DNA of 64,000 nt, taken from contig WPIO01000002.1 of the NCBI GenBank assembly GCA_009760855.2, positions 3,555,001-3,619,000 of the forward strand, read 5' to 3'. Below the pieces are notes generated by a model. The model saw only the letters and a program-made list of their open reading frames with translations, did not search any database and had not been told where the DNA came from. Within the stretch, counting starts at the first letter, position 1. Every line of letters starts with the position of its first letter. The position numbers and the translations under genes were made by a program. Origin of the DNA: Cristatella mucedo. Lineage: Eukaryota; Bryozoa; Phylactolaemata; Cristatellidae. Of this stretch, positions 25,701 through 40,700 are shown piece by piece.

Positions 25701-28700
25701 GTGTCCCTTCAGAAGAGTTGGAGACATTTAAAAAAATGCACCAGTTCCCAAACGTACAGCCTAAGTAACCTGGTTGGATCAGTTGTGCCGTACATATCAA
25801 TGATTGCAGAATATCAAGTCAGAGAACGTTTGAAGACATGTATATAAAAAATTATCGAACCAAAATCAGAAATAAACTCTGTGGTGGTGTACAAGCAGAG
25901 CTGAACTTACATTCAAACAAATTTTCCTTTGATCTATGGAGTATTGGCCGAGTTATGAGATTTATAAGTCACAAAGCTACAGTGCAAATGAAGCTGTTTC
26001 AAAGTTATAAGCATGTATCTCAACAAGTTACAAACATGTAATTCGATGTACCACGACTCAGCAAGTTGGGATGCAATTCGTATATGATGCAGAGATTGGC
26101 AAATTTGCTATGTGAAGATATGTTGCCTCTGGTTTACAACGCTGCACAAGCAGACTTGCTTGACGAGTTTGCACCTCTGACTACGTGCACTGTGTGCCCT
26201 AGCCCAGCCTTGTCAACTGCTGTAACTATTGACCAAAACCAATTTTGAAGAAGAGAAGATGTGGCATGCCTCTTAGATATCTTTCTGGACTTACATATGG
26301 GCATAATGGGCACCTCCACTAGAAAGCAGCAGGTGACTGTCAATGTCGATGCAAGCAGGATTTGATCAAGTGCACGCAAAACATTGTCAAGGTACAGTGA
26401 CGAACAGCCTATGGTTTACCGTCGACATTAAACAAGCTAGATCTACTAAGTGAAAGCTTGATCAAGCATACACAAGATCAGGACTTACGTCGACAGGCCT
26501 ATGGACTAATGCAGATCGTACTAATCAATACTAGCAAAAGCCAAGTCAAGTCTAGCTTCTATAAAAACATTATTGATTCACAGATGCACAAACCAAAAAT
26601 GCTAATGTCTACGGTCAACCATCTCCTTAACCACTCACAGATTAGCTCCTTACCTAGTGATCCTTTTGATGATCTAGCCAATCGCTTCTCCAGCTTCATT
26701 GTCAACAAAATAGAAAAGATCAGAGTGGTCCATCTCTAAGATGGCAGCACCTACCCCCCATGGAATCTTCTCTCTCGATTCCATATAGCACCTAAATGTT
26801 TGCATTCAAGGAGGTCACTAGTAACCTAGTCCTGAAGTCCATATCCCAATCAAAGAAGACAACCAGTCATCTGGACCCTGATCCTACTGTCCTGGTTTTA
26901 GGATGCATTGACCTGCTGCTGCCATGCATAACTAACATAAATATGTCAGTAGCCTCAGGTCATGTCCCAGCACCTTTCAAAAAAAGCTGTAGTCAGGCCA
27001 CTAATCAAGAAAGCGACACTAGACCAAAAGAACTTAAGCAACTTCTTCTCAGTCTCCCTCCTACCGTTTAAGAGTCTCTGCTTGTTTTGTTCGATCTTTT
27101 GATTTTATCGATCACTAAGTTCTTCTCGAGCACCTCTCATCTCGCCTGGACATCACTGGTACTGCACTGCAATGATTTAAGTCCCATCTCAATGGGCAAC
27201 TCGTGAATATTGAAGTGAATGGAAAAAGATCATTCGAAGAACCACTGAAGTATGAAGTACCTCAGGGCCCTGTGCTTGGTCTGGTTCTTTTCATGGGTTA
27301 TACTCTCCCTCTTGCCGATGTGATTGCCAGGCACAACCAAGGCTTTCACTTCTATGCAGATGGCACTCAGTTAAACCTTTGCTTCGATCCCTCCCAGCCC
27401 TTCAGCACGACGAATTCTCTCAATTACCTTGCTGCATGTATCGATGGCATCCTTACATGAATGGCAGCAAACATTCTTAAATTGAATGATAATAAAACCA
27501 ACTTACTGGTTACAGGCAAATCAAGTGTGATTCAGAAATTGGAAAGGTTAATGCTCAAAATCGGCTCTGCCAGTACATGTCCCATTGAATCTGCACGAAA
27601 TATAGGTGTTCTGTTCTATAGTGACCTTTCATTAGATGACCATATCACCTCCACAGTCATATCTGCCTACTTTCAGCTACATAACATTGCTAAAATTCGG
27701 GCTAACTTAGACAAGAATACTAATCTAAATTGGTCCACGCATTTGTGACATCCAGCCTTGACTTCCCTAATTCAATGCTTGCAGGTCTACCGCCATGTAC
27801 AATCAGGTGCTTACAGCTGGTGCAAAAATCTGCAGCCAGGCTTGTCTTTTGTGAGCGTGGCAGTTGCCACAACACACCACTTCTCACCGACCTGCATTGG
27901 GTCCCAGCCAAGCATCGACTTTACGGTTCTGTCAATCACGTTTAGGTTCCTTCATTCTCTGGCTCCAACCTACATATAAGACCTACTTTCCTACCAGGCT
28001 AGGTATCGTACCATCTACTTTCCTGAATTGAATCGTTTACCTACACCTAGTACGAACCTCAAATCCTTTGGAGCCCATGAGCCTTTAGTTCGTATGCTCC
28101 CAAAGCCTGGATTCACTTCCTACTGGCGTTAAGACATCGCCTGACTCGACGACATTTAAAAAGAAAATACGCACCTAATTGTCACACCATTAAGTGGGTC
28201 CATGTGATTCGTCCTTTGTGTACTTATGCATGCTGACACTGGGCATACTACCACTAACCATATTCACATTCTGACCCTATGCATGTCACCAATAACCATG
28301 TTATGTTTGTTGACATTGAGCATGCTTCAACTAAACATTAGATCATGCTTCCTTGCAGCAAACGTAGTGCCTAGAAAGTGACTAAGTTCTCTAAGGATGC
28401 TATACAAATATATTATTATTATCATCACGTACCTGCTATTACGTATGTACCTGCTGATGCTGTGTCTGCTGCTTGCGGATATTACCACCAAACATTTGGT
28501 AATGCTTTACAATATGCAACATCTGTAAAGTGCCTAGAGAGATTCAGTTCTCTGAGGGTGCTATACAAACGTATTATTATTATTACATCCGGGTTAGACA
28601 TAGTTTGCATAATAATTTTTTTTAATGCTTTCCTCTTTTGTGGAAATTGTCAACACTTCAGATCCCATTTCTAATATGCATGTGCTTTGAAAGGTATACT

Positions 28701-31700
28701 CTAAAATATCTGATTATTCAACCAATCTTATCAGTTTATTTCTCAAAATTTATTTTTAATGAGAAGCTATTTGAACCCAATAGTGAAAATATCTCAACTG
28801 ACCCATATAAGGCTACCTCGTGATTGAAGATGCACAAACTCTTCACGACCTAGGATGTAGGTCTGAGTCTTGCAGTGGGCGATCCTTTATGGCCCTACAG
28901 TAAGCATTGGCGATTGCCATTAAGGCTCTTTTGCTGCTATATACATGAGACCATTGAATCAGCTAACCATTAACAAACACGTTTGTCATAAATAAACCTA
29001 TAATATAAAAAATATGATTTGCTTGTATAGCGCCCTAGTAGAACTTGATCTCTATTCAGGCTTTCATATATGCCATATATGAGCTCGAGCCCACCACCTC
29101 GGCCAGACATTGGTCGGGGCAAGCACCTTGACCACTGGGCCAACATATCAGCCAGAAGGCCTAGGCAAGTCAATCGAGTTTAATAACATTAAAGGCATAG
29201 ACTGCTATCTAACGCAGCTCTCTTGTTTATCGATGTGTCTAAAGAATGAAAATTATGCAACATCCAGTAAACAATTCAACCACAACACCAAAAATTATAG
29301 ATCAACCTAGCAAATAACAATAATAATACCTAGCAAATAACTCGATCATGCCAAAAGAGAAGACAAGTAAAAAACAAACAAGTAGGTACCAAGTAGAGTG
29401 TTAGTCCAACACAATACTTCAACTTCTATGCTAATCATACCACTCACAAATGTAGCACACACCAGTACAGAACCCACTAAGCAAGACAGACAAGAACACC
29501 GTAAACGAGTCCACTATAATGGTGGACCAATGTATACAAGGTAAAGTCCGGGAGAAAGACAGGCTCAGAATACATACGCATCAATTATATGGACCTCAAC
29601 ATACCGCAATGCTTGCAGATCCTTGACCTCAGCAGTATGAATGTGAGCTTTTGTCTGCAGCCGAGAAACAGCATCCCGAGTATCCAGCGAACCACCTGAG
29701 TTTGATGATGCAAATGCATTTGCATATCAACTAAATAAAATACTAACTTGAAAAAATACTAAGAAGCAGCCATGCACAGTTTACCATCGTGAAACTTTTC
29801 AAAGTACAAGTGTAACGACAGATTCCAAAGATGAAGAAGGCTGAAACAAAAGTAAAAACATAGTATGAGCGGCATTTGAGCAGTCACTGATACATGGCAG
29901 TTTGCTAAACCTAATCACAGGCAGTGGCCTTATAATGGTCTTGGATAACCTAAACCGAGATAAAAAATTACAAAACCAACAGTGCCAAAGAGGCTGCAAT
30001 CTTACCTAAGAAGGTCCACTTTTCCACCTTTGTATATGTTACTTACATTTCTCTAAAACGGTTGTTGAAGAGCAAATGGGCGGTGGTCACCAAGTACAGA
30101 ACTGGACAGGTATGTATTAGAAAATACACAGTATGCATTCACAAACATACATGGCATGGTGCATGCACATCTGTCAATATATACACATACTAGAGCCCAA
30201 TGCCTGTGGACTTGCTTCGCTGAGTCATAGTAGAAATACAATACTGTACATAAACTTACGGGTTATTACACACCCGGAATTACTGAGCGCTCGCCACCAT
30301 CTTTCTGCATGACGGACAGATTTTTCACTTTGATTAGTAGGGATTTACACAATATACATGTATTCGTATCAAAATGAAGAGCAACCTGAGGTCGTCTGCC
30401 GCGGGACTGAACGCCGAAAAAGAATTTAGCCGCGAGCAAGAACAATCCTGTGTCCTCTGGGTTCCCTGTCGGTCCCGTGGTTCAACCGATTGAGCTATCG
30501 AGACTACTCTCTCTCCTTATGAAGCCGTTCAAAAGTGGGCTACAGAGCTACATATTTTACATTTCCAATTACATGCCCTAGCCGAATGCCGATTTACTGA
30601 CTGAATGAACGCATATTTTTATAACTGCATGTTTTGGTGCCAAGTGCAACTGTTTCTTCTATTGCGGTTGATGACCAGACAGTGTATCAGTTGCACGTGT
30701 TACACGTGTCCAGGCAAGGATTGAAAACCTCCACGAGCGGTTTGCTGCAGCTTATTGGCATCCCTGAATGGCTGAATATGTAAGTGTGACCTAATAAATT
30801 AAATATCTGTACACATAAACTACGAGCCATGTGACCATCAAAATCCCTGAATGGCTGAATATATGTGTGGCCCAATAAATAATATACATGTACACACAAC
30901 CTAGGATACATCTGACCAGCAAATAAGCCCTTTTTTAACAGAAATCTCTGTAATTCACAAGTCTATGAAGACTCAAAGTGCTTTGGGGAAATGGGATCCA
31001 TTAGAACAGAGATGAACACGAGTGTGGGCTCAGCAAAAGTTACATTTTGCATATGATTTCCAATACTAATTCATCAAGCCAAATATGACACGGCATAACT
31101 AATGCCGAAGCAGTGTGAAAGTGGGCTAGTAGCCAGTATCGCTATCAGTGCCATCTAATTTCGGTGATGTCCGTGAATCAAAGGAATACGGATCTTAACT
31201 TAAAGGCTAAAATACAAGCTAAACGGCAGAGCTTCAGAGAAGCAGCCAAATAACCCTATTGGGTAATTTAACCGACCAACAACTTTAAAATACTGTAAAA
31301 TAACTTTACAGAGTGACTCTTATGGTGTACGTGCAACTGATAGAGAGAAGATCTTGGAGCTAAGCTTTTCTACAGTTGTTATAGTGAAATATGACATTAT
31401 TTGACTATTTAAAAAATTAGTACATAAAAAAAATCATCCAGGTATCCTGTTCCAAAGTGACATTGCACTAAAGTAGCTACTTTCAGCTGCATAACATTGC
31501 TAAAATTCGGGCTTGTTTAAACACGAATATCACATCCATATTGTTCCATGCATTTGTAACATCCTGTCTCGATTTCTGCAACTCACTGCTTGCTGTTCTA
31601 CCTGCCTTGCAGTCAAGGCACTTACAGTTGATGCAAAACAGCTTAGAATGTCTGTCGCGAGCATTACAGTAACCACATCACACCACTTCTTGCCGATCGG

Positions 31701-34700
31701 CACTGGCTCCCAATCAAGCAACGCACCCACTTCAAGCTTCTGTCACTCACTTTTAGGTCTCTTCATTCTCTGGCTCCAGCCTATCTATCAGGAGTATTCC
31801 CCCCCAGGGGAGGCATTGTACCACCCACTTTTCTGAATCAAATCGCTTAGTTACACCTCGTACGAACCTCAAATCCTTTGGAGACCATACCTTTGGTTCG
31901 TATGCTGCCAAAGCCTGGAACTCACTCCCGACTGACGTCACGACATTCCCTCACTTGATGACATTTAAAAAAGCTAAAACTCACAAATTTGTCAGAGCAT
32001 TTAGTGGGTCCTTCTAAATTGTCCTTTGTGCTCTAATGTGTGCAGATGCTGTACGTATTGCCACTAACCATATTGTATGCTGATCCTGTGCTTGTCACCT
32101 CTAACCATGTTATTCGTGTTGACATTGTGCATGCTATTACTAACCATATGATCATGGTGCTTTTACAGCATATGTGAAGTGCCTACAAAGAGATTAAGTT
32201 CTCTGTTGTTGCTAAACAAATGTATCCTTACTATTCTAAACGATGCCATCACTGACTATGAGGCCATTTTTGCTCACATCTAATTGTTGTTTTCCTCTAA
32301 AGATGAAACTAGGGCACAATGAGCATCGAAGGACAGCAAACACTAAGTGTCACTACAAGTAAAAGCCAACAGATTAGATGGAGTGCATTGACCACTCTAA
32401 GCTGTTCCAAGTGGCAAATACTGAAATGAGTACATTCAAAGTAATTGGTCAAACAATATCGATGCCTTCAAAAGGATGATAATATAATTCATTTTCACAT
32501 AAAAAACGTATGGGATATTGTCTGCTACAATACACCTCAATCCAATATTTTTTAAAGAATAAATATACCAATAACTCTCCAGTAAATGCAGCTTACCCCC
32601 TTATAACTTCAAAAAACAGAGCTTATTTGCTTAAAGTCTGGTCGATGGTCAATACTAACTACAGTCAGTCAATAGATGGATTGTTTTGACTAAAGCAGGA
32701 ATACCTATAATTTTGTTACCAACTTATTTATTTAACAACAGGCTTTAACAGCAGTACTAAGACATTTGAGCTGGTATAGCAACCCGAGAAAACTAAATTT
32801 CTTTATAGGCACTTGAAACGTGCTGGAAGATAAGCATGCCAATCGGTTGGTAATAATATGTATCTCGGTCAGAAACTCCACAAAGCCACAAGGACTAGGT
32901 AGGTGTCACGATGGATAGTTTTTTTATAGCCTAGTCAAAGCTTAAGCGGCTTTCCACGCCTATACGGTGGCCAAAAGTCTTCAACACATGCAATAAAGAG
33001 AAAGTGAGAAGCATAGCTGAGTCAGCAGGGCAGCCAAGGAAGTGAGAAGCATGGAAGTAGTTGCGCAGGACTCGGCAAATGATGTACCACAGTTGGCAGC
33101 AGCAGAGCAGATTAGATGTCATTGCCTAAGCATTGTGAAAGTGAGTTCCACAGTCTAGGACCCAAAGAGCAAAAGCATCTCTTGCCAAAAGTCTTAAACA
33201 ATAAATATCGAGAGAATACAGAGAAGATTGGTCTAACAGACACTGTTTATGGTACCTGTCAAAAGACAAACATGCTGGAAATAGGCTCTGAAGTATTACG
33301 ATTCCCACTTAAAAAAGTATTAAATTTTTTATGCAAACCATATCTAGCCCAGAAGCAACCTATAACCTTTTTTTTTACCGGTCTCTGCATCATATGCGAC
33401 TTTTGCCCCAACCCATGGAACCTTGGTATATCGAGATATATGTTGCAGCTTATTGAGGTGCATGCTTGTGACTTTAAAATAGCTTCCTTTACAGTGTGGC
33501 TTTGGGCCTTGTAGATTCAGGTTGTACACTATAGGAGTTCATTCCCGATTCTGGTTCAATAAGTTTTGCTATACAAGCCGTCAAGCGCCATTGAATATCA
33601 TTATCTGCAATCATGGATAGCTATGGAGGTGGTCATCGTAATTAAACTTTTAACATTCAGCAAATATCAAAGAGGAACCTAAACTTAACACACCACCATG
33701 AAGATTGTTCTACATCATGAATAATTAGAATAGCTAAGTCTCCCAGTCCAGCTGTAAGCCTGGCAGCCTACGAGGAGCTAGGTTTTCATCATTGTTTAGC
33801 TTGGGAACATTATCCGATACCGGGATCGAACGTCTGCAAGGCAGGCATTCAGTTTACCCTCGCTACAGCTGACTTTGGTGGTCTAAATGACGAGTACAGC
33901 AGCACAATGTCAGCAGGCATAAACACACAAAGGAAAACTCACAACTCGGCAAATGTTGTGGGGGCAGATGGGTCTTCAGCTTTTGAAAAATGATGTCATG
34001 TCAGAGGATGTCGTGCTATCAGACGAGAGCAAATTCTAGGCTTTGAGAGCATACGAACTAAAGGCAAGGTTTCCAAAAAATCTGAGATTCGTTACAGGCA
34101 CACTAAAACCACTTGAGTCAGAAGAGCAGATGGTACGATGCCTAGCCTGATTGGAAAGTAGTCCCGATACGTAGGCCGGAGTAAGAGAATAACGGGACCC
34201 GAAAGTGCATGACAACATCTAGGAGTCGACTCCCTTCGGAGCCAGTGTAAGTCGGTGAGAAATGGTCTAATGAAGCAATCGCAAAGTTCCCGACAGACAA
34301 GCCTTGCTGCAGATTTTGCACCAACGGTAAGCACCTAATTGTACAGGCTCGAAGAACTAGGAGTAGCAAGTTATTAAAGTGGAAATGAGATGACACAAAA
34401 ACATGGACCTTTTGAACATAGTATGCTGTCAAATCGGACCCAAATTTCTGAAATATTTTGTAGTCTTCTGGTCTATCGTCAACAGCATAGCTGCCACAGT
34501 ATACCACTTCTGCTCGAGCTTCACTGGCTCCTTATCAAGCATCGAATCGATTAAGAGATCATCTCTATGGCCTACAGGTTGCTTCACTTGCTTGCACCAG
34601 CATATCTATCCGACTCCCATGCTCCTTTAGAGTGCTTTCACACTACCCGCTGCTTGGCTTTTAGTTACCTTGCTGTCCCTCGAACTAAATTAAAATCCTT

Positions 34701-37700
34701 GGTGATCAGGCTTTCAGTTTACATGTACCTAAAGCCTGAAACTCGTTTCCGGTTTTTGTCACCAGCTGCATTTACTTTGCACCATTTAAGACACAAAATG
34801 CACTTTTACTTTGCACCATTTAAGACACAAAAAACTAAACACACATGGTCTACTGCAATTTCCAAGTGTCCAAGCCAACTTGTCTTTTTTTTCCTGTGTG
34901 CTTTGCATACTAACCTGTGCATGATTTAGTATGCATTAGATATCGAAGATCCTACTAACCAGTGGTCCAGAGTATCTTCTTATGGGCTTTTATACACTAT
35001 TCTAAGCATGATAACTTTGCATAAAATTAACACCTGGTTATTGCTTCTATCAATAATTATAATAAACAACAATAATAAGATATTTGTATAGCACCTTAAG
35101 AGAACTAAATCTTGTTCTAGGCACTTTATATAAATATATATGCTGAACCAAAGTTGTAAATCACATGAGTAGATATTTAGTTCTTCTATGGTGCAACTAT
35201 TACTATAATAATGGCACCAACAGACATAGGCCTTCAGGACATTCAAGATATTCCCGGGCAAACCTTATCCATGCTCTTAAACATTTAATCAAGCACCTTT
35301 AAGTTAAGTAGCTCCTACTAGGTATCCAAGCTAGATTCAGTCGAACACAGGTTCATGCTTATTCCGATAAGAGACAGCTATGCAGTATTGCTCATCGAAA
35401 TCATAGTTCAGCTCACCAGTTTCAAATGTCAAATAAATATTAAGCATAATTCTAAATTGAGGGCTTCAGCAGAGAGAAGTCACGGTTAATAAAGCAACGG
35501 TCTCCCGCTCCGTGAGTCGTTTCGGCTGAGCCTTTGCATAGCCACACGGTTACATGCATGGTCTATAATTTTAAAATGGAATATCGCACACCTGCGATTT
35601 CTTGCAAATAGATGCTAGCATCATACAGCTTGCCTGATTTTCAATCTGAAGTCTTAATATAATCAGAAGCAAGAAGAAAGGAATGTCCCAATGACTGTGT
35701 CCTTAAGAACTATTCAAAATTTAAAGAACTGGTTGTAGCTGTCCAAGGTGACAAGGACACCTGAGGTGGCAGCTGTAGCAGGAGAAGCCAGATTTTACAG
35801 AAAGGTTGTTTGCTCACTTTACGAGATTGGAAGACTGATGTGGCTGCACCAACTATTTTTGACGAGCACACAAGTAAAATGTCATGCGTTGAAGCTTTTT
35901 CAGCTGTAAGTTGCAGATATAGTGCCGCCTGGATCCAAAGAAATACATACACTCGCATTCACAAAAGGACAAATGGAGCATGTGAGGAAAGGAGGATTAC
36001 TAGTGGACAATTGACAGAGGCTCGTACATCGGTGAGCTTCCTCATGATTTTCTAACCTCAGCTCATCTCTGGGCTCTGCATAGTCGGGCTTGCATAATGA
36101 AACGTCTCATCGAGGATCCAGCTGGTTAGTCAGTGGAAGCATTAGGGCAATGTTACATAGAGGGGCATTTGAAACCGTAATTTGCATTTGGCATTACGAA
36201 AACTTTAAAAGTGTCTTTGATGTACGGACCGAACAAGTCACAGTCTTCATAAAATTATTGATGCAACTTCCACAGTTCTCTTTGAATTAGCTCTTGCCAA
36301 TCCCCCAGCAAAGCACACGTTAGCAGTGTATACAACTTAATCAAATGAGCAGCAACATGTCTACTTACTCTGGCAAGTTCCTTCTCACAGCTGCGAAGTA
36401 GGAGATCGGGTATGGCAAGCTTGAACTCGGCAGCATCCAGACAAGGTCGTGAAGCTGCCATTTCTTGCACTACAGACTCTACTATTTCCCTTTCAGCATT
36501 TTTGGATGCTATAAAGGCATCCACGGCCTTCCAGAGGTCACGTGTCTAAAGCGACCACAGACTCCTAGTGTAGCGAAAAGAACCTTTTAGCCAAAATTTG
36601 AAGACTGTTGAACAATTTGCGGCATGTTCTCACCTTATGTGCGTGTTCTGTTCTCTTTGCAGAGTCAGCATCTAGCGAGTATTGCGGCAATCTCGAAGAG
36701 GCCATACCAGTATTGCCAGCACAACGTCGACCAGGTGTTTTCAGCCCCTTTTCTTTTCGACATTTCAGAAGTGACTGCAGGTCTTCTTGGCGTTCACGGA
36801 TCTTCTTTGCTAGCTCCCGGTGCTCTTTAGCAAGCTCACTAGATATTTCAAAGCAAATAAGAGGCTTGGCGATAGGAAACTAACAATCAAAATTATGACA
36901 TAAAATAACCATGGTCACAGATCAACAGGGCTCACTCACGTTGCATATGTATGCCACGTTTCTCGAACACTCGAGACAGTTTGCATGTGCTCCAGAGCAC
37001 GTGCACGATGCCGAATGGTAGCACACTGAATTGTTTTAACCATTACTTCAGCCATGTCAAGGTTTCGAGGAGTAAGAGTGGGATGCAAAAGCTGGTCGGT
37101 CGACTTCAGACCTATCAGGAATAAGTAATCTGTGCTAGATTAATGTGTCAACTTGGAAGTCATCTATCAGAAGATCCAAGAATATTTCAATAACATAGCA
37201 GAACATTAGGCACAATAGGCATACCTAGTTCACGCTTAGTAACTTGGATGAGAACGTATGTGCTAAAGCCATGCATTAGGGCATAGAACTTATCACCACC
37301 AGGCGACAGAAAGAGAGATGGCACGATTCTTGGCAGATGAGAGTCGGCATCATCCTGCAACCAGCATTAAATATTTTTGATGTTACACGACACATCAAGA
37401 CCTAGATAGTAACTTCTAAAATATAGCTAATTGTAAACAAGCAGGCAAGCAACCAAAACCTACAATCTGCAATTCAAATTCTCAGCTTCCATAGTCGACT
37501 GTAGCAAAGACATGCAAGTAAAAGGAAGAACCCACCAGTCTAAAATCAAGGACCTATAAGGAATGAAAAACTGATATTACAGTATCGACATCAATAACGG
37601 TACAATAATAATAACTGGTCGTTTGTGTAACACCCTTAGAGAACTAAATCTCTATCCCGGTGCTTTACAACATGCTACAGAACGAGAATATCGTCACATA

Positions 37701-40700
37701 AATAAGAAGGCATTTAGGTTTTGTGGCACTGAACCAAGTTTCGCGTGGCAAGTTTGGCAGACAGATGCATGGCCACTGAAGCAAGTGGTGAAAGCATATA
37801 GCACATCTAACCTAGTGAACCAGGGCATGATGCCTAAAGCCACTTTATCAGATAGGGCCGTTTCAGTGCAAATAGACTTAACTAAGGAAGGCTTGAACTC
37901 AACAGATTATACTAAGAAATATATTTCAATTGTTTTGTCCTTTTGTACAAAGTGTGTTCTCTTAAACTATGAGCACCTGGTTCAGGCTCTCATAAGTAGC
38001 TATGCCAAAATACCATGCAGAATGCCCTCCTCAAAATCCATGTCCTTAATGCTCACAGAGACAACTTCAAGGAGAACGTATAGGTTTACTCTGAGGAGCA
38101 AGGCGAGTGCTTTCATCATGACATACAGGACTTCGATCGAACGTTGTTACCAACGACAGCATAATTAAAACATGACGAGAGGCTATATTTCGAGGCTTTG
38201 TCGAGAAATTGATTTACAGTAAAGCCAAAATCTGGAACATCTACTCATTTCCGAACCCATTGAGTGGTCATTTTGCATGACTTTAGAGTGAATACATACT
38301 TTGTTCATTTTATGTTTTTTTCGACTATAAAGGAACCGTAAGATACAAAATTTCTAGTTTTATCATCAGAAATTGGTTATTTTCAGGTTAATTACTGTCA
38401 TAGTCATAAAATAAAAAAAATTGCAGGGAATGATGGCCATTTTTTCCTTTTTAGACGTAACCAATTAAGAAATTACACTTACTACCCAGGGATACATTTT
38501 AAAAATTAAGCTACGGTATCAATTCACATACTGAGAAAAACAGACAAGATTGACCCAAGTGAACCAAACTATTTTAGCTTTTCAAAGTCTGTCAAGTCAG
38601 TCACACGACAGCTCTGGCATTAAAATGATCGCTACTAGCAACACACGATACATGATGGGAAAAACATATGTCGAATGTTAAGAGAGGCAGTGACATTTGG
38701 ATGGCTAACTAGATGTTTGTACAATACTTTTCTAATCTGAGCATTTGTTTAAGGAATGCAGTAATTAACTGGTTCAAAATCTTTGGTTATCAGGCTGGTA
38801 CTGGTACACAATCTGTGCTTAAGACTGACAACCTTAAAAAGCATCAAACACTTGCACGCGAAACACACGATGGCTTTTCTCTCGCAAGTGCCAAAAAACG
38901 ATAACTGCTGCCATCTTGTTTCATTTATGTTAAATCCTGTTTCTGTCCGGATAAAATCCAACTACCAACATAATAAACCAGAATATCTCACAGCCAACAA
39001 CTGCCATGCATAACTAACATAATAAATATGTTACTAACCTCAGGTCATGTACCAGCACCTTTTAAAGAGGCTGTAGTAAGGCCACAACTCAAGAAAGCAA
39101 CACTAGACCGAGAGAACTTGAGACATTTCGCCCAATCTCCTTTCTACCGCTTCTATCAAAGACACTGGAACGAGCCGTGGTAGACCAACTGAACTCAGAC
39201 TGTATATTAGTCTGTTGGCTACCGTATGCATGTCGAAAGCGGCTCAAGCTTGACATGCATTATAGAAAATCTCCAGCTTAACAACCACTTTGTCTTTGTG
39301 GTTTTTTGGACCTACAGATGGAGATGTTAATGTACAGATTGAAATAAGTTCACTACTACACTCATACGAATGTGGGATTGCACACAAAGCTAAGCTCGAG
39401 TATTGAAAAAATTGCTTCTTACCTTTGAAACTTGAGCAAGCCACTCTACACAACCTTTGCGAAATGCAGCTTCATTAGCCTTGTCATTAAACACAGGCCA
39501 ACAGGTCCTGCCAATAGAGCATGTACTTATAAATGAAGACTCAAAGCTGGTTAATCTATCTAGAGAGTTCTGCAAGGCATCATCAACATTACAAGGAACT
39601 TCGAGAAGGCATCACAAGAACTGCAGCATACTTAAAGTAAGGGCTTACAACAATGAAAGGGGACACAGCTAGTGAATGATTCCATGTGCTTGGCCAATGC
39701 CAATTATTTTCTTGCAATACACTCCTCTGCCAGTTAACTTTGACTTTATTAGTTTAGTCGAGAGAATTCACTACCTAGCTAAGAACAGTAGGTTATTTGT
39801 ATAGCACCCTCAAGCTGTTTCTACACTGGAGAAAGTTTGGACTCAAGACACTAGAGAACTAGAGTCTATTCATCAGTTTTCACTGGTAAGGGGAGTGGAC
39901 TGGTGGCTTCGGGGAAGGATCTGAGTCTCTGGGACGGAGGTGAGGAATTAGCTAAGGTCTACTTCTTGGGGGTAGATCTGAGACTTCTGAGGCAGCAAAC
40001 CAATCAGAAACAGAGCTAAAAAAGCAACTTGGATGCTGCTTGCATAGCTGTATTGTGTCGAGAGACCAGTCTGTTGGACTGAAAGAGTTAGGAATTCAGG
40101 AATTTATCGATAAAAAGAAAGCTGACTGTAGAAGCATTGTGGCTAAATTTTCAATGACTTGTAAATAAGCTTATACAGGCAGCGCAGGACATATATCTGT
40201 AGATAGCCCCTGGTCAAATTCAATTTCCAGTCAAACGAGAAACTTCCTAATCTCCACTTCCGACATCTCATTTGTTGCCTGGTGAGAGCAAATGTACTCG
40301 CCCCAAACGGACAACAAGGCAAGTCTAGACTTAGAAGAGTACCCAGTTTAGACATGGTGTTTCGAGTTTGAGCGTTAGCCAGTGTAGATGCAGCTTAAGA
40401 GAACTAAGTCACGCACTTTACAACTTACTCCAAGAGAATCAGCCATCAAAATTGAGTAATACTCATGATACCAGTCATGCAAAAGTAACAAGTATCATGC
40501 TTGTGCCAGAAGGCTAAAGCTAACATCAAGTCACTCAGAGCCTCCGGTGGGTAAGACCTCTGGCTCGTAACATGTACCGAATCATGAAAAGATTAGCGTG
40601 CAAAGCGCTAATGAACAAAAAAATCCACGTAGCAAAAGGAAAGCTGAACAGAACAGATGCCTCGGTAGCTGAGACTTAAGTGACAAGCTCAGTGCAGGAA

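Noticed and set aside
37623-38168. 181-codon open frame, the longest plus-strand frame
   Set aside because: It begins within a dispersed repeat, has no recognisable domain and lies in a HAUS6 intron.
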